This document shows, piece after piece, positions 17,100-25,494 of a stretch of 64,000 nucleotides of DNA. A model generated the notes under the pieces. The model searched no databases. It saw only the letters and a program-made list of their open reading frames with translations, and was not told the origin of the DNA. Within the stretch, counting starts at the first letter, position 1. Each line of letters starts with the position of its first letter. A program made the translations under genes and the position numbers. This DNA is from UBA7488 sp964414185. GTDB lineage: Bacteria > Pseudomonadota > Alphaproteobacteria > CAAHEQ01 > UBA3637. The stretch covers positions 17,133-81,132 of the forward strand of contig CAYPVK010000008.1 of assembly GCA_964414185.1 (NCBI GenBank), in the 5' to 3' direction.

Positions 17100-18992
17100 T
17101 TATTTAACACGGTAAATTTTTTCGCCCGTACGTTTATTATGATATTCCAATTCCAACCAATCGGGTACTTTTTTATTGTCCCATAACGTAACATAAAAAG
17201 TATCATCAACCCCCTTTTTAAGCTTTTTTGTTTCTTCATCATACATGATATACGATGAACAAATCGGATTTTTGATATATATTTGCGTCAAGTTACGTTC
17301 CTTGATAATTCGTTTGGCTTTTTCGAAATTCCCCCGATCAAACATAATATGAAACAAAGCCATATAACCGTCCACATTTGTATGATAAGGCCCTGTCAAC
17401 AACGGTTTTTCGGCTTCCCATAACATTTTGGGAGAATCGAAAATATCCACAAATACGCCGCCGTTTTTGTTATCTTTTTTAATAACGTCAATCACATCAT
17501 CGGAAATGGCACAGGTAAAAAACCACGGATCGCCTTCTTTATGCGATTTCGGCGGCACATTTTCATTCTTTTTGGCCTCTTGTTCTTCAATCAAACGGTT
17601 CTTTAACCATTTCGGCATATCCGCATTCGGATTTTGTTTAAATTCTTCGCGATAAACGTTCATACCGATGTTTTGGAAACGGTCGACAATCATCCCACCC
17701 CGTACGTTCCCACCGATAAACAGCCCGTATAACAATAAAAACAAGAACGTTTTGGCGCATGATTTTTCGCGAGGGAAAAACACCATATTAAAACACAAAG
17801 ATGCCACCAAAATCACAAAAACATTTACACTGATACCCACGCGGACATGGAAAATATAAATCGACAAGTAAAACAACAATCCGACCGAACTGAGCAACAA
17901 CATCGGTGCATTTTTATGCAATCTTGCTTTCAAAGAAACAATCAAAGCTATCATGCCGACAATGAAAATAATCAACCCTTCGGAAAAAACGGAACTGCCT
18001 TTATATAAAGGTTCCATTTCGGACACTTTCTTCGTCCACACATTGTAAACAATCGGGTCGGCCATCGGCACCAATAAAATATCGCCGAAAACATTCAACA
18101 AAACAACACCGTAAATACTGCCGACTAACACACCATATATCAACCGGCGCAACAATGTGCTTTTAAACGCATGAAAAATGCCAATTAACATCAACAACGT
18201 CGCCGTGTTAAAAGCGCCCAACAAAACATGGAATAACGATACGCGATAAAAATCAAGCGTCCAAAATCCCGCTATCGGGTGGTCAAAACTCATGGCCGCC
18301 AATAAAAATAATGTATAACTTGCCGAATATATGGCTGCCGGTTTCAACGAACGATTGTAAAACAGCCAATAAAAGACAAAAGGAAGCAACACGATATAGC
18401 TGTTGATAAAAAATTCGGCCGTAATCCAAGTCCCCAAAGCCGTCAAAGCGCCGGCCGCAATCATCAAATTACGCTTATGTTGTTTTAAAAAAGACCTTGC
18501 GACACAAGCGACAACCCACATCAAAATCGTAAAATGAAAAACATGGTGGTCATAATAACCGACCGTGCTTTGCCCCCATACGTATCCGATACCCCAAAAG
18601 AACAACCAAAACGAAATAAACATCATTTTAGGGGTCAAATACCCGCGCAATGCATATAAAAATCCCGCTACACCCAATAACAGTGTCAACAACGGCACAT
18701 AATAAGACATAATTTCCAAAGATTGTTTAATCCCGTAATTCGGAATAAACGGCCATGCAAACGCATAACCGATAATATCCAACGGGCGCGTCCAATGCAT
18801 TTCATGCCCGTACGGGAAATTTTGCCCCATCATTAATTGTTCTTTCCACGGGAAACCTTGCGCCACCCATTCCTGAATACGCGAAAAACGGGTCCAAACA
18901 TCCGTATTCCATCCCAACAAATAAAACGGGACATAGAAAAACACCGTCATAATCAGGCAGGTCCAAAAAACTTTGCGATAGGTAAAAAACAT
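17100..18992 (-). CDS. GT-C type membrane glycosyltransferase (STT3-like fold)
   Basis: A 630-residue protein with about 11-13 membrane helices in its first 430 residues and a soluble periplasmic C-terminal domain. The first external loop, after helix 1, has NTDVWTRFSRIQEW and then NFPYGHEMHWTRPLDIIGYA. This acidic/Trp-Arg pattern is the one seen in GT-C enzymes using polyprenyl-phosphate sugars or lipid-linked oligosaccharides. With GtrB-like and GtrA genes directly upstream it is the natural candidate for the final transferase that puts the flipped sugar on a periplasmic acceptor. The acceptor (LPS, protein or other) cannot be told. Confidence 0.68.
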   Translation of the reverse strand: MFFTYRKVFWTCLIMTVFFYVPFYLLGWNTDVWTRFSRIQEWVAQGFPWKEQLMMGQNFPYGHEMHWTRPLDIIGYAFAWPFIPNYGIKQSLEIMSYYVPLLTLLLGVAGFLYALRGYLTPKMMFISFWLFFWGIGYVWGQSTVGYYDHHVFHFTILMWVVACVARSFLKQHKRNLMIAAGALTALGTWITAEFFINSYIVLLPFVFYWLFYNRSLKPAAIYSASYTLFLLAAMSFDHPIAGFWTLDFYRVSLFHVLLGAFNTATLLMLIGIFHAFKSTLLRRLIYGVLVGSIYGVVLLNVFGDILLVPMADPIVYNVWTKKVSEMEPLYKGSSVFSEGLIIFIVGMIALIVSLKARLHKNAPMLLLSSVGLLFYLSIYIFHVRVGISVNVFVILVASLCFNMVFFPREKSCAKTFLFLLLYGLFIGGNVRGGMIVDRFQNIGMNVYREEFKQNPNADMPKWLKNRLIEEQEAKKNENVPPKSHKEGDPWFFTCAISDDVIDVIKKDNKNGGVFVDIFDSPKMLWEAEKPLLTGPYHTNVDGYMALFHIMFDRGNFEKAKRIIKERNLTQIYIKNPICSSYIMYDEETKKLKKGVDDTFYVTLWDNKKVPDWLELEYHNKRTGEKIYRVK

Positions 18993-19075
18993 GCTTCACT
19001 CTCTTTACTTTAAATAACATAATGCGCTTTTTTAACAAGCTTAGCTTATCAAAGGCAAACAAATATAAAGGGGTT

Positions 19076-20005
19076 TTATTTTTTCGATATGTCGGCCGGC
19101 GCTTTATATTGCAAATATTGCATACGACGGATTTCTTTACGGGTTTTGGATACGGTATCCAATATCAACGCCATTGCCAAAGACACGCCGGCACACAACA
19201 TCAAACCGACGGACAAAATGGCTGTCGGAATGCGCGGCACCAAACCCGTTTCAAAATAATGGGCAATAACGGGAATTCCCGCCAAAATTGACAAGATAAA
19301 CAAAACAAAAGCCCCCAACCCGAAAAATAACAACGGGCGTTCTTCTTTAATTAAAACAGCAATCATTTTCAAAATCTTATAACCGTCTTTGAATGTTGAC
19401 AGTTTGCTTGTCGATCCTTCGGGGCGGGCATAGTACGGCGTTCGCACATCCGCAACCGGCAACCGCATGGACGCCGAATGCACCGTCAATTCCGTTTCAA
19501 TTTCAAATCCGTGCGAATTGGCCGGGAAAGATTTCACGAAACGATGCGAAAATACACGCAACCCTGACAACATATCATCCGTACGTTTGCCAAAAAACAA
19601 ATGAACCAGTTTCGTCATTAAGATGTTGCCGAATTTATGACCCATCCGGTACGTTTCTTCTTCTACGGATTCGCGCACTCCCGTTACCAAATCCAAATTT
19701 TCATCAATCATTAACCTAATCATTTTCGGCGCACTGGCAATATCATAGGTTGCATCACCATCGGTCATGACATAAATATCGGCCTCAATATCAGCAAACA
19801 TGCGCCGAACAACATTGCCTTTTCCTTGATGCGTTTCGCTGCGCACAATAGCACCTGCTTTTTTAGCAACCTGTTTGGTTTTATCTTTAGAATTGTTGTC
19901 ATAAACATAAATATCGGCTTTGGGCAAATATTTTTTACAATCCTTAACTACTTGAGCAATAGCTTTTTCTTCATTATAGCAAGGGATTAAAACGGCTACT
20001 TTCAT
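19076..20005 (-). CDS. Polyprenyl-phosphate glycosyltransferase, family GT2 (GtrB-like)
   Basis: A 309-residue GT2 enzyme. The GT-A domain starts VAVLIPCYNEEKAIAQVV, has VYDNNSKDKT, and the metal-binding DGD in YVMTDGDATYD. Two membrane helices (about 226-246 and 265-290) end the protein, the layout of GtrB/dolichyl-phosphate sugar synthases that move a sugar from a nucleotide donor to undecaprenyl phosphate. It overlaps the gtrA-like gene by ATGA and is followed after 83 bases by the GT-C gene, giving a full three-component glycosylation set. The sugar is not known. Confidence 0.85.
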   Translation of the reverse strand: MKVAVLIPCYNEEKAIAQVVKDCKKYLPKADIYVYDNNSKDKTKQVAKKAGAIVRSETHQGKGNVVRRMFADIEADIYVMTDGDATYDIASAPKMIRLMIDENLDLVTGVRESVEEETYRMGHKFGNILMTKLVHLFFGKRTDDMLSGLRVFSHRFVKSFPANSHGFEIETELTVHSASMRLPVADVRTPYYARPEGSTSKLSTFKDGYKILKMIAVLIKEERPLLFFGLGAFVLFILSILAGIPVIAHYFETGLVPRIPTAILSVGLMLCAGVSLAMALILDTVSKTRKEIRRMQYLQYKAPADISKK

Positions 20006-20430
20006 GATTTCCTCCTGAATGCAAATCTTTTAAGCATAAGATAACTGTTGATTGTGACCAGAATCAGCGCAAAAAATTGCCCGATATACGGATTCATGCC
20101 AATCATTTTAACAAACAAAAATAATAAAACAACGTTAAGCGCGTAACTGATGCCCCATGAAATCAGGCATTTGATATATTCCCTTTTAATATTGCCTCGG
20201 GTGTTAAAGACATAAATTTTTTGTGTCCAATAACTGTTCAAAGAACTGACGATAAAAGACAAAAACAAAGCAATTTGTTCATATTCGGAATTCATCAGCC
20301 ATAAAAAACAAGCATACAACAAATATGAAATGACCGTGTTATAACCACCTACAAACACATATCGGATTTTTTCAGGAAATTTCATCCAAAACGCAAATAG
20401 CCGCAAATAAAGATCAATCAATGTTTTCAT
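20002..20430 (-). CDS. GtrA-family flippase-like membrane protein
   Basis: A 142-residue protein with four membrane helices and the GtrA signature at the first helix (IRYVFVGGYNTVISYLLYA) and NSYWTQKIYVFNTRG. GtrA proteins are thought to flip undecaprenyl-phosphate sugars to the periplasm. The start at 20430 is chosen because an in-frame TTG at 20466 coincides with the -35 box of a consensus promoter whose expected transcription start lies at about 20431, so the longer reading frame would not be on the mRNA. It is first gene of the glycan operon. Confidence 0.85.
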   Translation of the reverse strand: MKTLIDLYLRLFAFWMKFPEKIRYVFVGGYNTVISYLLYACFLWLMNSEYEQIALFLSFIVSSLNSYWTQKIYVFNTRGNIKREYIKCLISWGISYALNVVLLFLFVKMIGMNPYIGQFFALILVTINSYLMLKRFAFRRKS

Positions 20431-20437
20431 GGCATTC

Positions 20438-20466
20438 AGTATACTTTTATATATTGCTTCTGTCAA
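20438..20466 (-). promoter_or_regulatory. Promoter of the gtrA-gtrB-GT-C operon
   Basis: Minus-strand TTGACA (20461-20466), 17-base spacer, TATACT (20438-20443). The start of transcription is expected within one or two bases of the ATG at 20430, so the mRNA would be leaderless. No ribosome-binding site is seen before this ATG. Confidence 0.7.
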
Positions 20467-20488
20467 GGGATTTTCATGACGCTGTATA

Positions 20489-21640
20489 TCAAGTCCGCGG
20501 CAAACGGATAACTTTATGGGGCGCTATTAATCCTTCTTCAATCAGATAGGGCAAATAATCATCCGAATCTTGTTTTTCAATATAAAACAAAACGCGGCTG
20601 CGCGGCATGGTCAAAAATACGGAAGACGACACGCCGGCAATGTTTTCGGGCATAATGCCTTCAAATAAAAAAGCTTCCAACGGAACGGCAGGCGGAACCA
20701 CGACCAAATCAGGGAAAGACTGTTTTAATTTATCGGTTGTTTCTTTACCGTTGCCGGTCGGATGCGGTTTATACAACCATAAATATGTTTTATCTTGCAA
20801 CGATTGCGCCAACCGTTCATATAATTCGGCGTTTTCTTTATCGCCTCTGACCCAAGAACCGATTAAAACGGCAATCGGTTTATCCGATCGGGCAAAAATT
20901 TCGCGGTATTCATCCGGATGAAACCCGATTAACGCGGAAATTTCCCCTTTTTGATGTTCGGACAGGGTATCCGCGATTTCATAAAAATCAACATTTCGAA
21001 CATCGGCTCGGCGCAATAAGGCCATTAACTTGGAAAATTCGGGATGACGTTTCATATACGACACAAACCCCAAATGATAAGTCGTCGGATATTTTAAATG
21101 CGTGTAATAAGCATACGCGGGCAATATCGGATTATCGGGACAATTGTCAAATTCATAATCATGCGCTAAATGATATGTTTTTTTATGAATGGCCAACGCT
21201 CCGTGCCCTTCTTCAAACAAATGGATATGCGCCACGTTTTTAGGCGGAATTTCATCAAGCACGGGAAACAAAGAAACGCCGGCATGGTCGATCGTCGTAT
21301 AAAAAACAATTTTGTAATTGGGATGTTTGCGCAACTCATTTTTGACTTCGCGGACAATATCGCCCGTATTGCATTTAATTTCGCGGGCATTATATTTTGA
21401 CAAATCAACACGGTCTTTTACGTTTTGGAAACGCCCCCAAGCAATTATCTTCGGCGCATCAACAGGCAATTTGACAAATTCGACCATTTCCAACAAGGCC
21501 CCGTTAGTCGTAAATTCGACAAAAACATGCAGTTCCCCTTGCTTTTCCGCTTCATGCCGTTTAAAAAGCCAAAACCCGAAAACAAGACTTAAAAAAATAA
21601 ATGCCGACAACAGGCACAACAAAAATTCCTTTTTTGACAT
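20489..21640 (-). CDS. Membrane-anchored GT80 (sialyltransferase-like) glycosyltransferase
   Basis: A 383-residue protein with one N-terminal membrane anchor (about 7-25). The rest matches, motif by motif, what I recall of Pasteurella-type GT80 sialyltransferases: the D/E-D/E-G motif as LFEEG (143-145), YEFDNCPDN before a YHLGFVSYM segment, LIGFHPDEYREI, LIGSWVRGD, the HP motif in LYKPHP (291-294), the Glu in VPLEAFLFEGIMPENI (322), and VSSSVF (338-340), which binds the CMP phosphate in the family. The usual first Asp is Glu here. It likely uses a CMP-activated nonulosonic acid. No CMP-sugar synthetase is in the window. It is transcribed alone, next to the glycan operon. Confidence 0.72.
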   Translation of the reverse strand: MSKKEFLLCLLSAFIFLSLVFGFWLFKRHEAEKQGELHVFVEFTTNGALLEMVEFVKLPVDAPKIIAWGRFQNVKDRVDLSKYNAREIKCNTGDIVREVKNELRKHPNYKIVFYTTIDHAGVSLFPVLDEIPPKNVAHIHLFEEGHGALAIHKKTYHLAHDYEFDNCPDNPILPAYAYYTHLKYPTTYHLGFVSYMKRHPEFSKLMALLRRADVRNVDFYEIADTLSEHQKGEISALIGFHPDEYREIFARSDKPIAVLIGSWVRGDKENAELYERLAQSLQDKTYLWLYKPHPTGNGKETTDKLKQSFPDLVVVPPAVPLEAFLFEGIMPENIAGVSSSVFLTMPRSRVLFYIEKQDSDDYLPYLIEEGLIAPHKVIRLPRT

Positions 21641-21729
21641 TCCTTCCCCTTTTTAATTTTAATAGCATTTTTCAAAGAGTTGTGCAATAATAAATTTTTT
21701 AAAATATTTTGTAAAAGGATAATCGACAA

Positions 21730-22257
21730 ATGGGAAAAATGCTTTTATTGTCTTGTTGCGCTCCGTGCAGTGCCGGCGTCATTAAAACATTGGCCGAATC
21801 GGGTGCCGATTTTGCCGTTGCTTTTTATAACCCCAATATTCGGCCGGCTGCGGAATATGAAAAACGGCGCGATGAAAATAAACGCGTTTGCGATTTATTC
21901 AAAGTACCGTTTATCGAATTCGAATATGACCCCGGCACATGGGATTGCGCAACCGCCGGTTTACTCGGCGAACCCGAACGGGGCAAACGGTGCGACGTGT
22001 GTTTTTATATCCGCTTAAAAAAAGTTGCCCAATGGGCGAAAAAAAACGGCTATGATACATTTTCTTCCGTTTTGGGGATTTCCAGATATAAAGATTTTGA
22101 CCAGGTTTGCCGTGCCGCACAAAAAGCTTCGAATGAAACCGGTTTGCCCTATGACGCGACAAACTGGCGTTTAAACGGCGGCGAAACTTTGCGCCAGGCA
22201 ACGGAAAAAGAATTGGGGCTGTATCGGCAACGCTATTGCGGTTGTAAGCCAAGATAA
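21730..22257 (+). CDS. queH: Epoxyqueuosine reductase QueH
   Basis: A 175-residue DUF208 protein, the non-orthologous replacement of cobalamin-dependent QueG. It reduces epoxyqueuosine to queuosine in tRNA. The conserved SCCAPCSAG near the N-terminus (two adjacent cysteines plus one, iron-sulphur and metal ligands), RCDVCFYIRL with its Cys pair, TFSSVLGISRYKDF, the family's substrate-region GLPYDATNWR, and the C-terminal RYCGCKPR are present. It pairs functionally with tgt at 11657-12772. An AAAGGA site precedes the ATG. Confidence 0.88.
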   Translation: MGKMLLLSCCAPCSAGVIKTLAESGADFAVAFYNPNIRPAAEYEKRRDENKRVCDLFKVPFIEFEYDPGTWDCATAGLLGEPERGKRCDVCFYIRLKKVAQWAKKNGYDTFSSVLGISRYKDFDQVCRAAQKASNETGLPYDATNWRLNGGETLRQATEKELGLYRQRYCGCKPR

Positions 22258-22281
22258 TTTTACGGTTCAACGTACACGGGT

Positions 22282-22881
22282 TCAAAGGTTATAATTTTGT
22301 ACATACCATGCCGCGAATTGTTGAACACTTCCGATTGCATTATTATCATGGTAAAAACTTTCAACTTCGGCTTCGTTCATTTCGCTTAAAATTTTGCCCG
22401 TTTCGGGGACATAAACAATTTTCCATAAATCCGACCAAGCAAACGGCGAATTGATTTCGCTCATTTTTTTTGCAATCAATACATCACCTTTTTTCCGAGC
22501 AAAAGAATGCATCTGACCGTATTCGTCAATAAAAGTCGCGTGGCCCGCAAAGCGCGCGCGGCGATTTTCGACACCGTCCATCATCTTCATCAAACCTTCG
22601 GCACCGATTGTACCCAAAATATATTTTGTATAAACGCCCGGGAAACCCTTCAAAGCTTCAATACAAAACCCGCCGTCTTCAACCAACACGGGTTTTTTAA
22701 GGATTTCATAAGCTTGTCGGGCTTTAAAAGCCGATACTTCGGCAACGGTATCAAATTGCGGTTCCATCAGGTTTAAATTTCGGGCGTTGACAATAACCCG
22801 TCCGATGCCTTTTTGTGTAAGCGAACGCTTTAATGCGGCAACCTTGTCGGCATTTGAGGTAATAAAATTAATTTCAAGCAT
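22282..22881 (-). CDS. rdgB: Non-canonical purine NTP pyrophosphatase (RdgB/HAM1 family)
   Basis: A 199-residue HAM1-like protein, expected to hydrolyse ITP, dITP and XTP to monophosphates so that these bases are not put into nucleic acids. It shows ITSNADKVAALKRSL (family start T-N--K), the active-site VEDGGFCIEALKGFPGVYT, and a late SFYHDNNAIGSVQQF. The second half departs from the usual pattern (the family's SHR motif near the end is not obvious), so substrate range may differ. The start at 22881 fits the family. A TTG 14 codons upstream would allow coupling to the LOG gene. Confidence 0.7.
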   Translation of the reverse strand: MLEINFITSNADKVAALKRSLTQKGIGRVIVNARNLNLMEPQFDTVAEVSAFKARQAYEILKKPVLVEDGGFCIEALKGFPGVYTKYILGTIGAEGLMKMMDGVENRRARFAGHATFIDEYGQMHSFARKKGDVLIAKKMSEINSPFAWSDLWKIVYVPETGKILSEMNEAEVESFYHDNNAIGSVQQFAAWYVQNYNL

Positions 22882-22927
22882 CGGACAAACCCCGTCTATT
22901 TTTTGGGATACATCCCCTTCCAATCAT

Positions 22928-23509
22928 TCAAGCCGCGTCGATTTTAGCCTGCACTTTTTCGATTTCCGGCAAAATATCGTCAATCGTATCGGCAAAACCG
23001 ATAAAATCAAGCTTTGTTTCATCCAGCGTTTGCGCTGCGGTCATAAGGGTGATTTGTTTTTTAAGCGGTTCCCAAAATCCGCGGTCATTCAAAAAAATCA
23101 TCGGTTTGCGTTTTACGTCGCCGATTTGGATGCCGACCGCCATTTCGGAAAATTCATCAACGGTTCCCCAGCCGCCCGGGCCGATAATAACAACGTCGCC
23201 GTATTCAAACAATTTATGTTTGCGAATATTCATCGTTTCGACAATTTCCAATTCGCCGTCTTTATAAATTTCGGGATTGGGCAATTCCACGTTCAACAAT
23301 TTGCGCGTAATAATCCCGTGCACTTGGCCGCCGGATTCTTTCACACTGCGCAAAACGGTCCCCATCAACCCCAATGACCCGCCGCCGAAAACAAGTTTCC
23401 AATGATTTTTAACCAAAAAACGGCCCAATTCTTGCATTAATTTCACATGAGGTTCATAACCCGAAGCGGCACTGCAAAAAACGGTAGCCGATTTAATTTC
23501 ATGTTTCAT
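22928..23509 (-). CDS. LOG-family protein (nucleotide 5'-monophosphate phosphoribohydrolase)
   Basis: A 193-residue Rossmann-like protein with the LOG active-site motif GPGGWGTVDEF (the PGGxGTxxE signature) and the nucleotide-binding VFGGGSLGLMG. LOG proteins remove ribose 5-phosphate from cytokinin nucleotides or, in bacteria without cytokinin, from AMP and related nucleotides. AAGGAAA five bases before the ATG at 23509 decides the start over an ATG nine codons upstream. It is followed after 46 bases by the rdgB-like gene, so both may act in clearing unusual nucleotides. Confidence 0.85.
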   Translation of the reverse strand: MKHEIKSATVFCSAASGYEPHVKLMQELGRFLVKNHWKLVFGGGSLGLMGTVLRSVKESGGQVHGIITRKLLNVELPNPEIYKDGELEIVETMNIRKHKLFEYGDVVIIGPGGWGTVDEFSEMAVGIQIGDVKRKPMIFLNDRGFWEPLKKQITLMTAAQTLDETKLDFIGFADTIDDILPEIEKVQAKIDAA

Positions 23510-23579
23510 TTCAATTTCCTTAACTTTCAAAAACAATGGAATATTATAACCTTTTTTATGATTTTTTCAATAAAAAAAG

Positions 23580-23607
23580 TTGCACTTTGTTTTGTTTGCG
23601 CTATCTT
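23580..23607 (+). promoter_or_regulatory. Possible promoter of the flavin reductase/rubredoxin pair
   Basis: TTGCAC (23580-23585), 16-base spacer, TATCTT (23602-23607), about 20 bases before the ATG at 23628. Confidence 0.45.
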
Positions 23608-23627
23608 TAAATTGTAAGGAGAATCGC

Positions 23628-24122
23628 ATGAATATAAAAACGCTTTTGAAAATCACGCAAGGCATGTACATCACCGGTGCCGCCGACCATGACGGGCGTT
23701 TAGCGGGCAGTGCCATCGATTCGGTTATGGTCGCGGAAATGGATCCGCCGCAAGTTTTGGTATCATTAAACGATGCTTCTTATACATGTGAAATTGTTAA
23801 GAAAACGAAAAAAATGTCTCTGTCGGTTTTGCCGCAAACGCAAACGATTGACATCATTAAACGTTTCGGCTATCAAAGTTCGCGCATGGTTGACAAATGG
23901 GCCGAAACACCGCATGATTTGATTGATAACCTGCCTGTTGTCAAAGACAGTGTTTGTTATTTAATTTTAAAAGTTGCTTCTATGATTGAAACGTCCCACC
24001 ACACCGTTTTTTATTGCGATGTGGTCGAATCGGCGGATTTAACAGCGGAAAAGCCCATGAGCTATGAATATTATCAAAAAATCTTATTGCCTCAATCACA
24101 CAAAAAACAAACCGAACAATAA
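23628..24122 (+). CDS. Flavin reductase-like FMN-binding protein
   Basis: A 164-residue protein of the flavin-reductase-like split-barrel family: ITQGMYITGAADHDGRLAGSAIDSVMVAEMDPPQVLVSLND, CEIVKKTKKMSLSVLPQ, and a later HHTVFYCDVVESADL. It would bind FMN and pass electrons from NAD(P)H to a partner. The next gene, 35 bases on, is a rubredoxin. In anaerobes the same two domains are fused as high-molecular-weight rubredoxin, which feeds the flavodiiron NO/O2 reductase. AAGGAG before the ATG at 23628 fixes the start. Confidence 0.8.
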   Translation: MNIKTLLKITQGMYITGAADHDGRLAGSAIDSVMVAEMDPPQVLVSLNDASYTCEIVKKTKKMSLSVLPQTQTIDIIKRFGYQSSRMVDKWAETPHDLIDNLPVVKDSVCYLILKVASMIETSHHTVFYCDVVESADLTAEKPMSYEYYQKILLPQSHKKQTEQ

Positions 24123-24157
24123 CTTTTTTATAACCAATAACAAGAAAGGAAAACAAA

Positions 24158-24292
24158 ATGGCTGAACAATGGATATGCACCGTATGCGGATATGTTTATG
24201 ACGGAGATATACCGTTTGAAGAATTACCCGATGATTATGTTTGTCCGATTTGCGGCGAACCCAAATCCGTTTTTGTCAAACAAGAAGCATAA
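24158..24292 (+). CDS. Rubredoxin (short form)
   Basis: A 44-residue iron protein. It has WICTVCGYVYDGDI at the start and LPDDYVCPICGEPKSVF at the end, giving the CxxC...CPxCG set of four cysteines (C7, C10, C29, C32) that holds one Fe in a rubredoxin. The loop between the pairs is about ten residues shorter than in the classical 52-residue form, as in the rubredoxin modules attached to flavin reductases. It probably takes electrons from the flavoprotein encoded directly upstream. AGAAAGGAAA precedes the ATG and a terminator follows, so the two genes form one operon. Confidence 0.92.
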   Translation: MAEQWICTVCGYVYDGDIPFEELPDDYVCPICGEPKSVFVKQEA

Positions 24293-24309
24293 AAACGCCG
24301 CACTAAAAA

Positions 24310-24338
24310 ACCGAGCCCCAAACGCTCGGTTTTTTTTA
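24310..24338 (+). terminator. Terminator after rubredoxin
   Basis: ACCGAGC and GCTCGGT arms around CCCAAAC, then eight T. Confidence 0.9.
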
Positions 24339-24369
24339 CGGAATTTATAAATTTTGCCGCAAAAAATTT

Positions 24370-24870
24370 TTAATCGGCGCGTACGTCCATTTGTTTGTGA
24401 AATTTGAAATCCATCACGGAAACAATATCACCTTCCCCGCAAGCTTCGGGATTTTCCGAACCGGCATATTCGGCAACATAAATTTCGGCAGGGCCGCCCC
24501 AATTTAAATTCAAAATTTCGCGACAAACGCCCGTCGGGACTTCCGCAACACTGATGTAAAAATAATTGTCGTTATCCGCATCCAAAGAAGATGTAACCGC
24601 ATATCCGTGTTTGGTCGTATTGCCCATTTCCATATCAATGTCGTTCGGGTTTTGAACCAATTGTTGCACCAACGCAACCGAACGCATATTAAGTTCATCC
24701 ACCAATTCGTTGGCGCGCCATTTGCTGACAGCCAAACGATATCCCAAAATACCGATTAAAGACAACACACCGATAACGGCCAATACGCCCAACATTTCGG
24801 TCATGGAACGTCCGCTTTGATTTTTCAGGTCCGATTTTGTTTTAAGAAAAGATTGTTCAAATAAAATCAT
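24370..24870 (-). CDS. Type IV pilin-like protein B
   Basis: A 166-residue prepilin-like protein. An 18-residue, partly basic leader precedes the cleavage-like G|RSMTEMLGVLAVIGVLS, with Glu at +5 and a hydrophobic helix to about residue 44. As in the two relatives in this window, +1 is Arg, not the usual Phe/Met. The C-domain has two cysteines (VPTGVCREI and PEACGEGD) that could close a D-loop. No pilus assembly genes are nearby, so the assembling machine must be encoded elsewhere. The ribosome-binding site is weak. Confidence 0.78.
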   Translation of the reverse strand: MILFEQSFLKTKSDLKNQSGRSMTEMLGVLAVIGVLSLIGILGYRLAVSKWRANELVDELNMRSVALVQQLVQNPNDIDMEMGNTTKHGYAVTSSLDADNDNYFYISVAEVPTGVCREILNLNWGGPAEIYVAEYAGSENPEACGEGDIVSVMDFKFHKQMDVRAD

Positions 24871-25157
24871 AATTTATTCCGAATAAAAAAAGTACCGATT
24901 ACCTTTTTTCATTATATTTTTAAAAAATCAGAAATGCAACACCCTTCTGTGCAAAATATTTTTTTCACGCCGAACAACGCTAAAATTCCTCGTATCCCTA
25001 CCAAATTTGCCGCTTATATGCATATGCGCTTCACACGCACCGTGTTTGATACGCACCCGCCAAACAAAATACGGCGACAACCGCCGCCCGATTTTTATGT
25101 TTTTCATTCGATTATTCGGTTTATATATTTCACGGCCTTGTATATATCGGCAAAAAA

Positions 25158-25295
25158 TCACGGTTTAACCGAATACGATTTCGGATATTCGGACCCTTCG
25201 GGCTTTATCGGGCGTGACACACGTCCGCAAGCGGACAATCCGACAGCCAATCCGAATATTGTAAGCGTAAGAACCGTTAAAATCACTTTTTGCAT
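25158..25295 (-). CDS. Small LptM-like lipoprotein
   Basis: A 45-residue lipoprotein found by reading the frame: MQKVILTVLTLTIFGLAVGL then the lipobox LSAC (Cys23) and a short tail GRVSRPIKPEGSEYPKSYSV. The lipobox followed by CG, a basic residue and a Pro-rich KPEGS-YP segment is the pattern of the short lipoproteins of the LptM (YifL) family. LptM stabilises the LptD-LptE LPS translocon in enterobacteria. In many Alphaproteobacteria the gene sits next to lysA or argH. Here it is alone. AAAGG seven bases before the ATG supports translation. Confidence 0.72.
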   Translation of the reverse strand: MQKVILTVLTLTIFGLAVGLSACGRVSRPIKPEGSEYPKSYSVKP

Positions 25296-25494
25296 AAATC
25301 AACCTTTCCGTCTAATTGAATCGAAAACCATACTAATTTGAAAATGTATAAAAAGCAAGTGTTCAAATTACCGATAAACAAAGAAATAAATTTTTAAAAC
25401 TTATTTTAATTGATTAATTAATCATCGCTTGACACCGTTCTTGAAAAAACCAAAAATTACTCTAAATATATATCTGGGAAATATATGTTAAAAT

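Noticed and set aside
24934..25341. 135-codon plus-strand ORF
   Set aside because: It runs antisense through the LptM-like gene, lacks a ribosome-binding site and has an unlikely composition.
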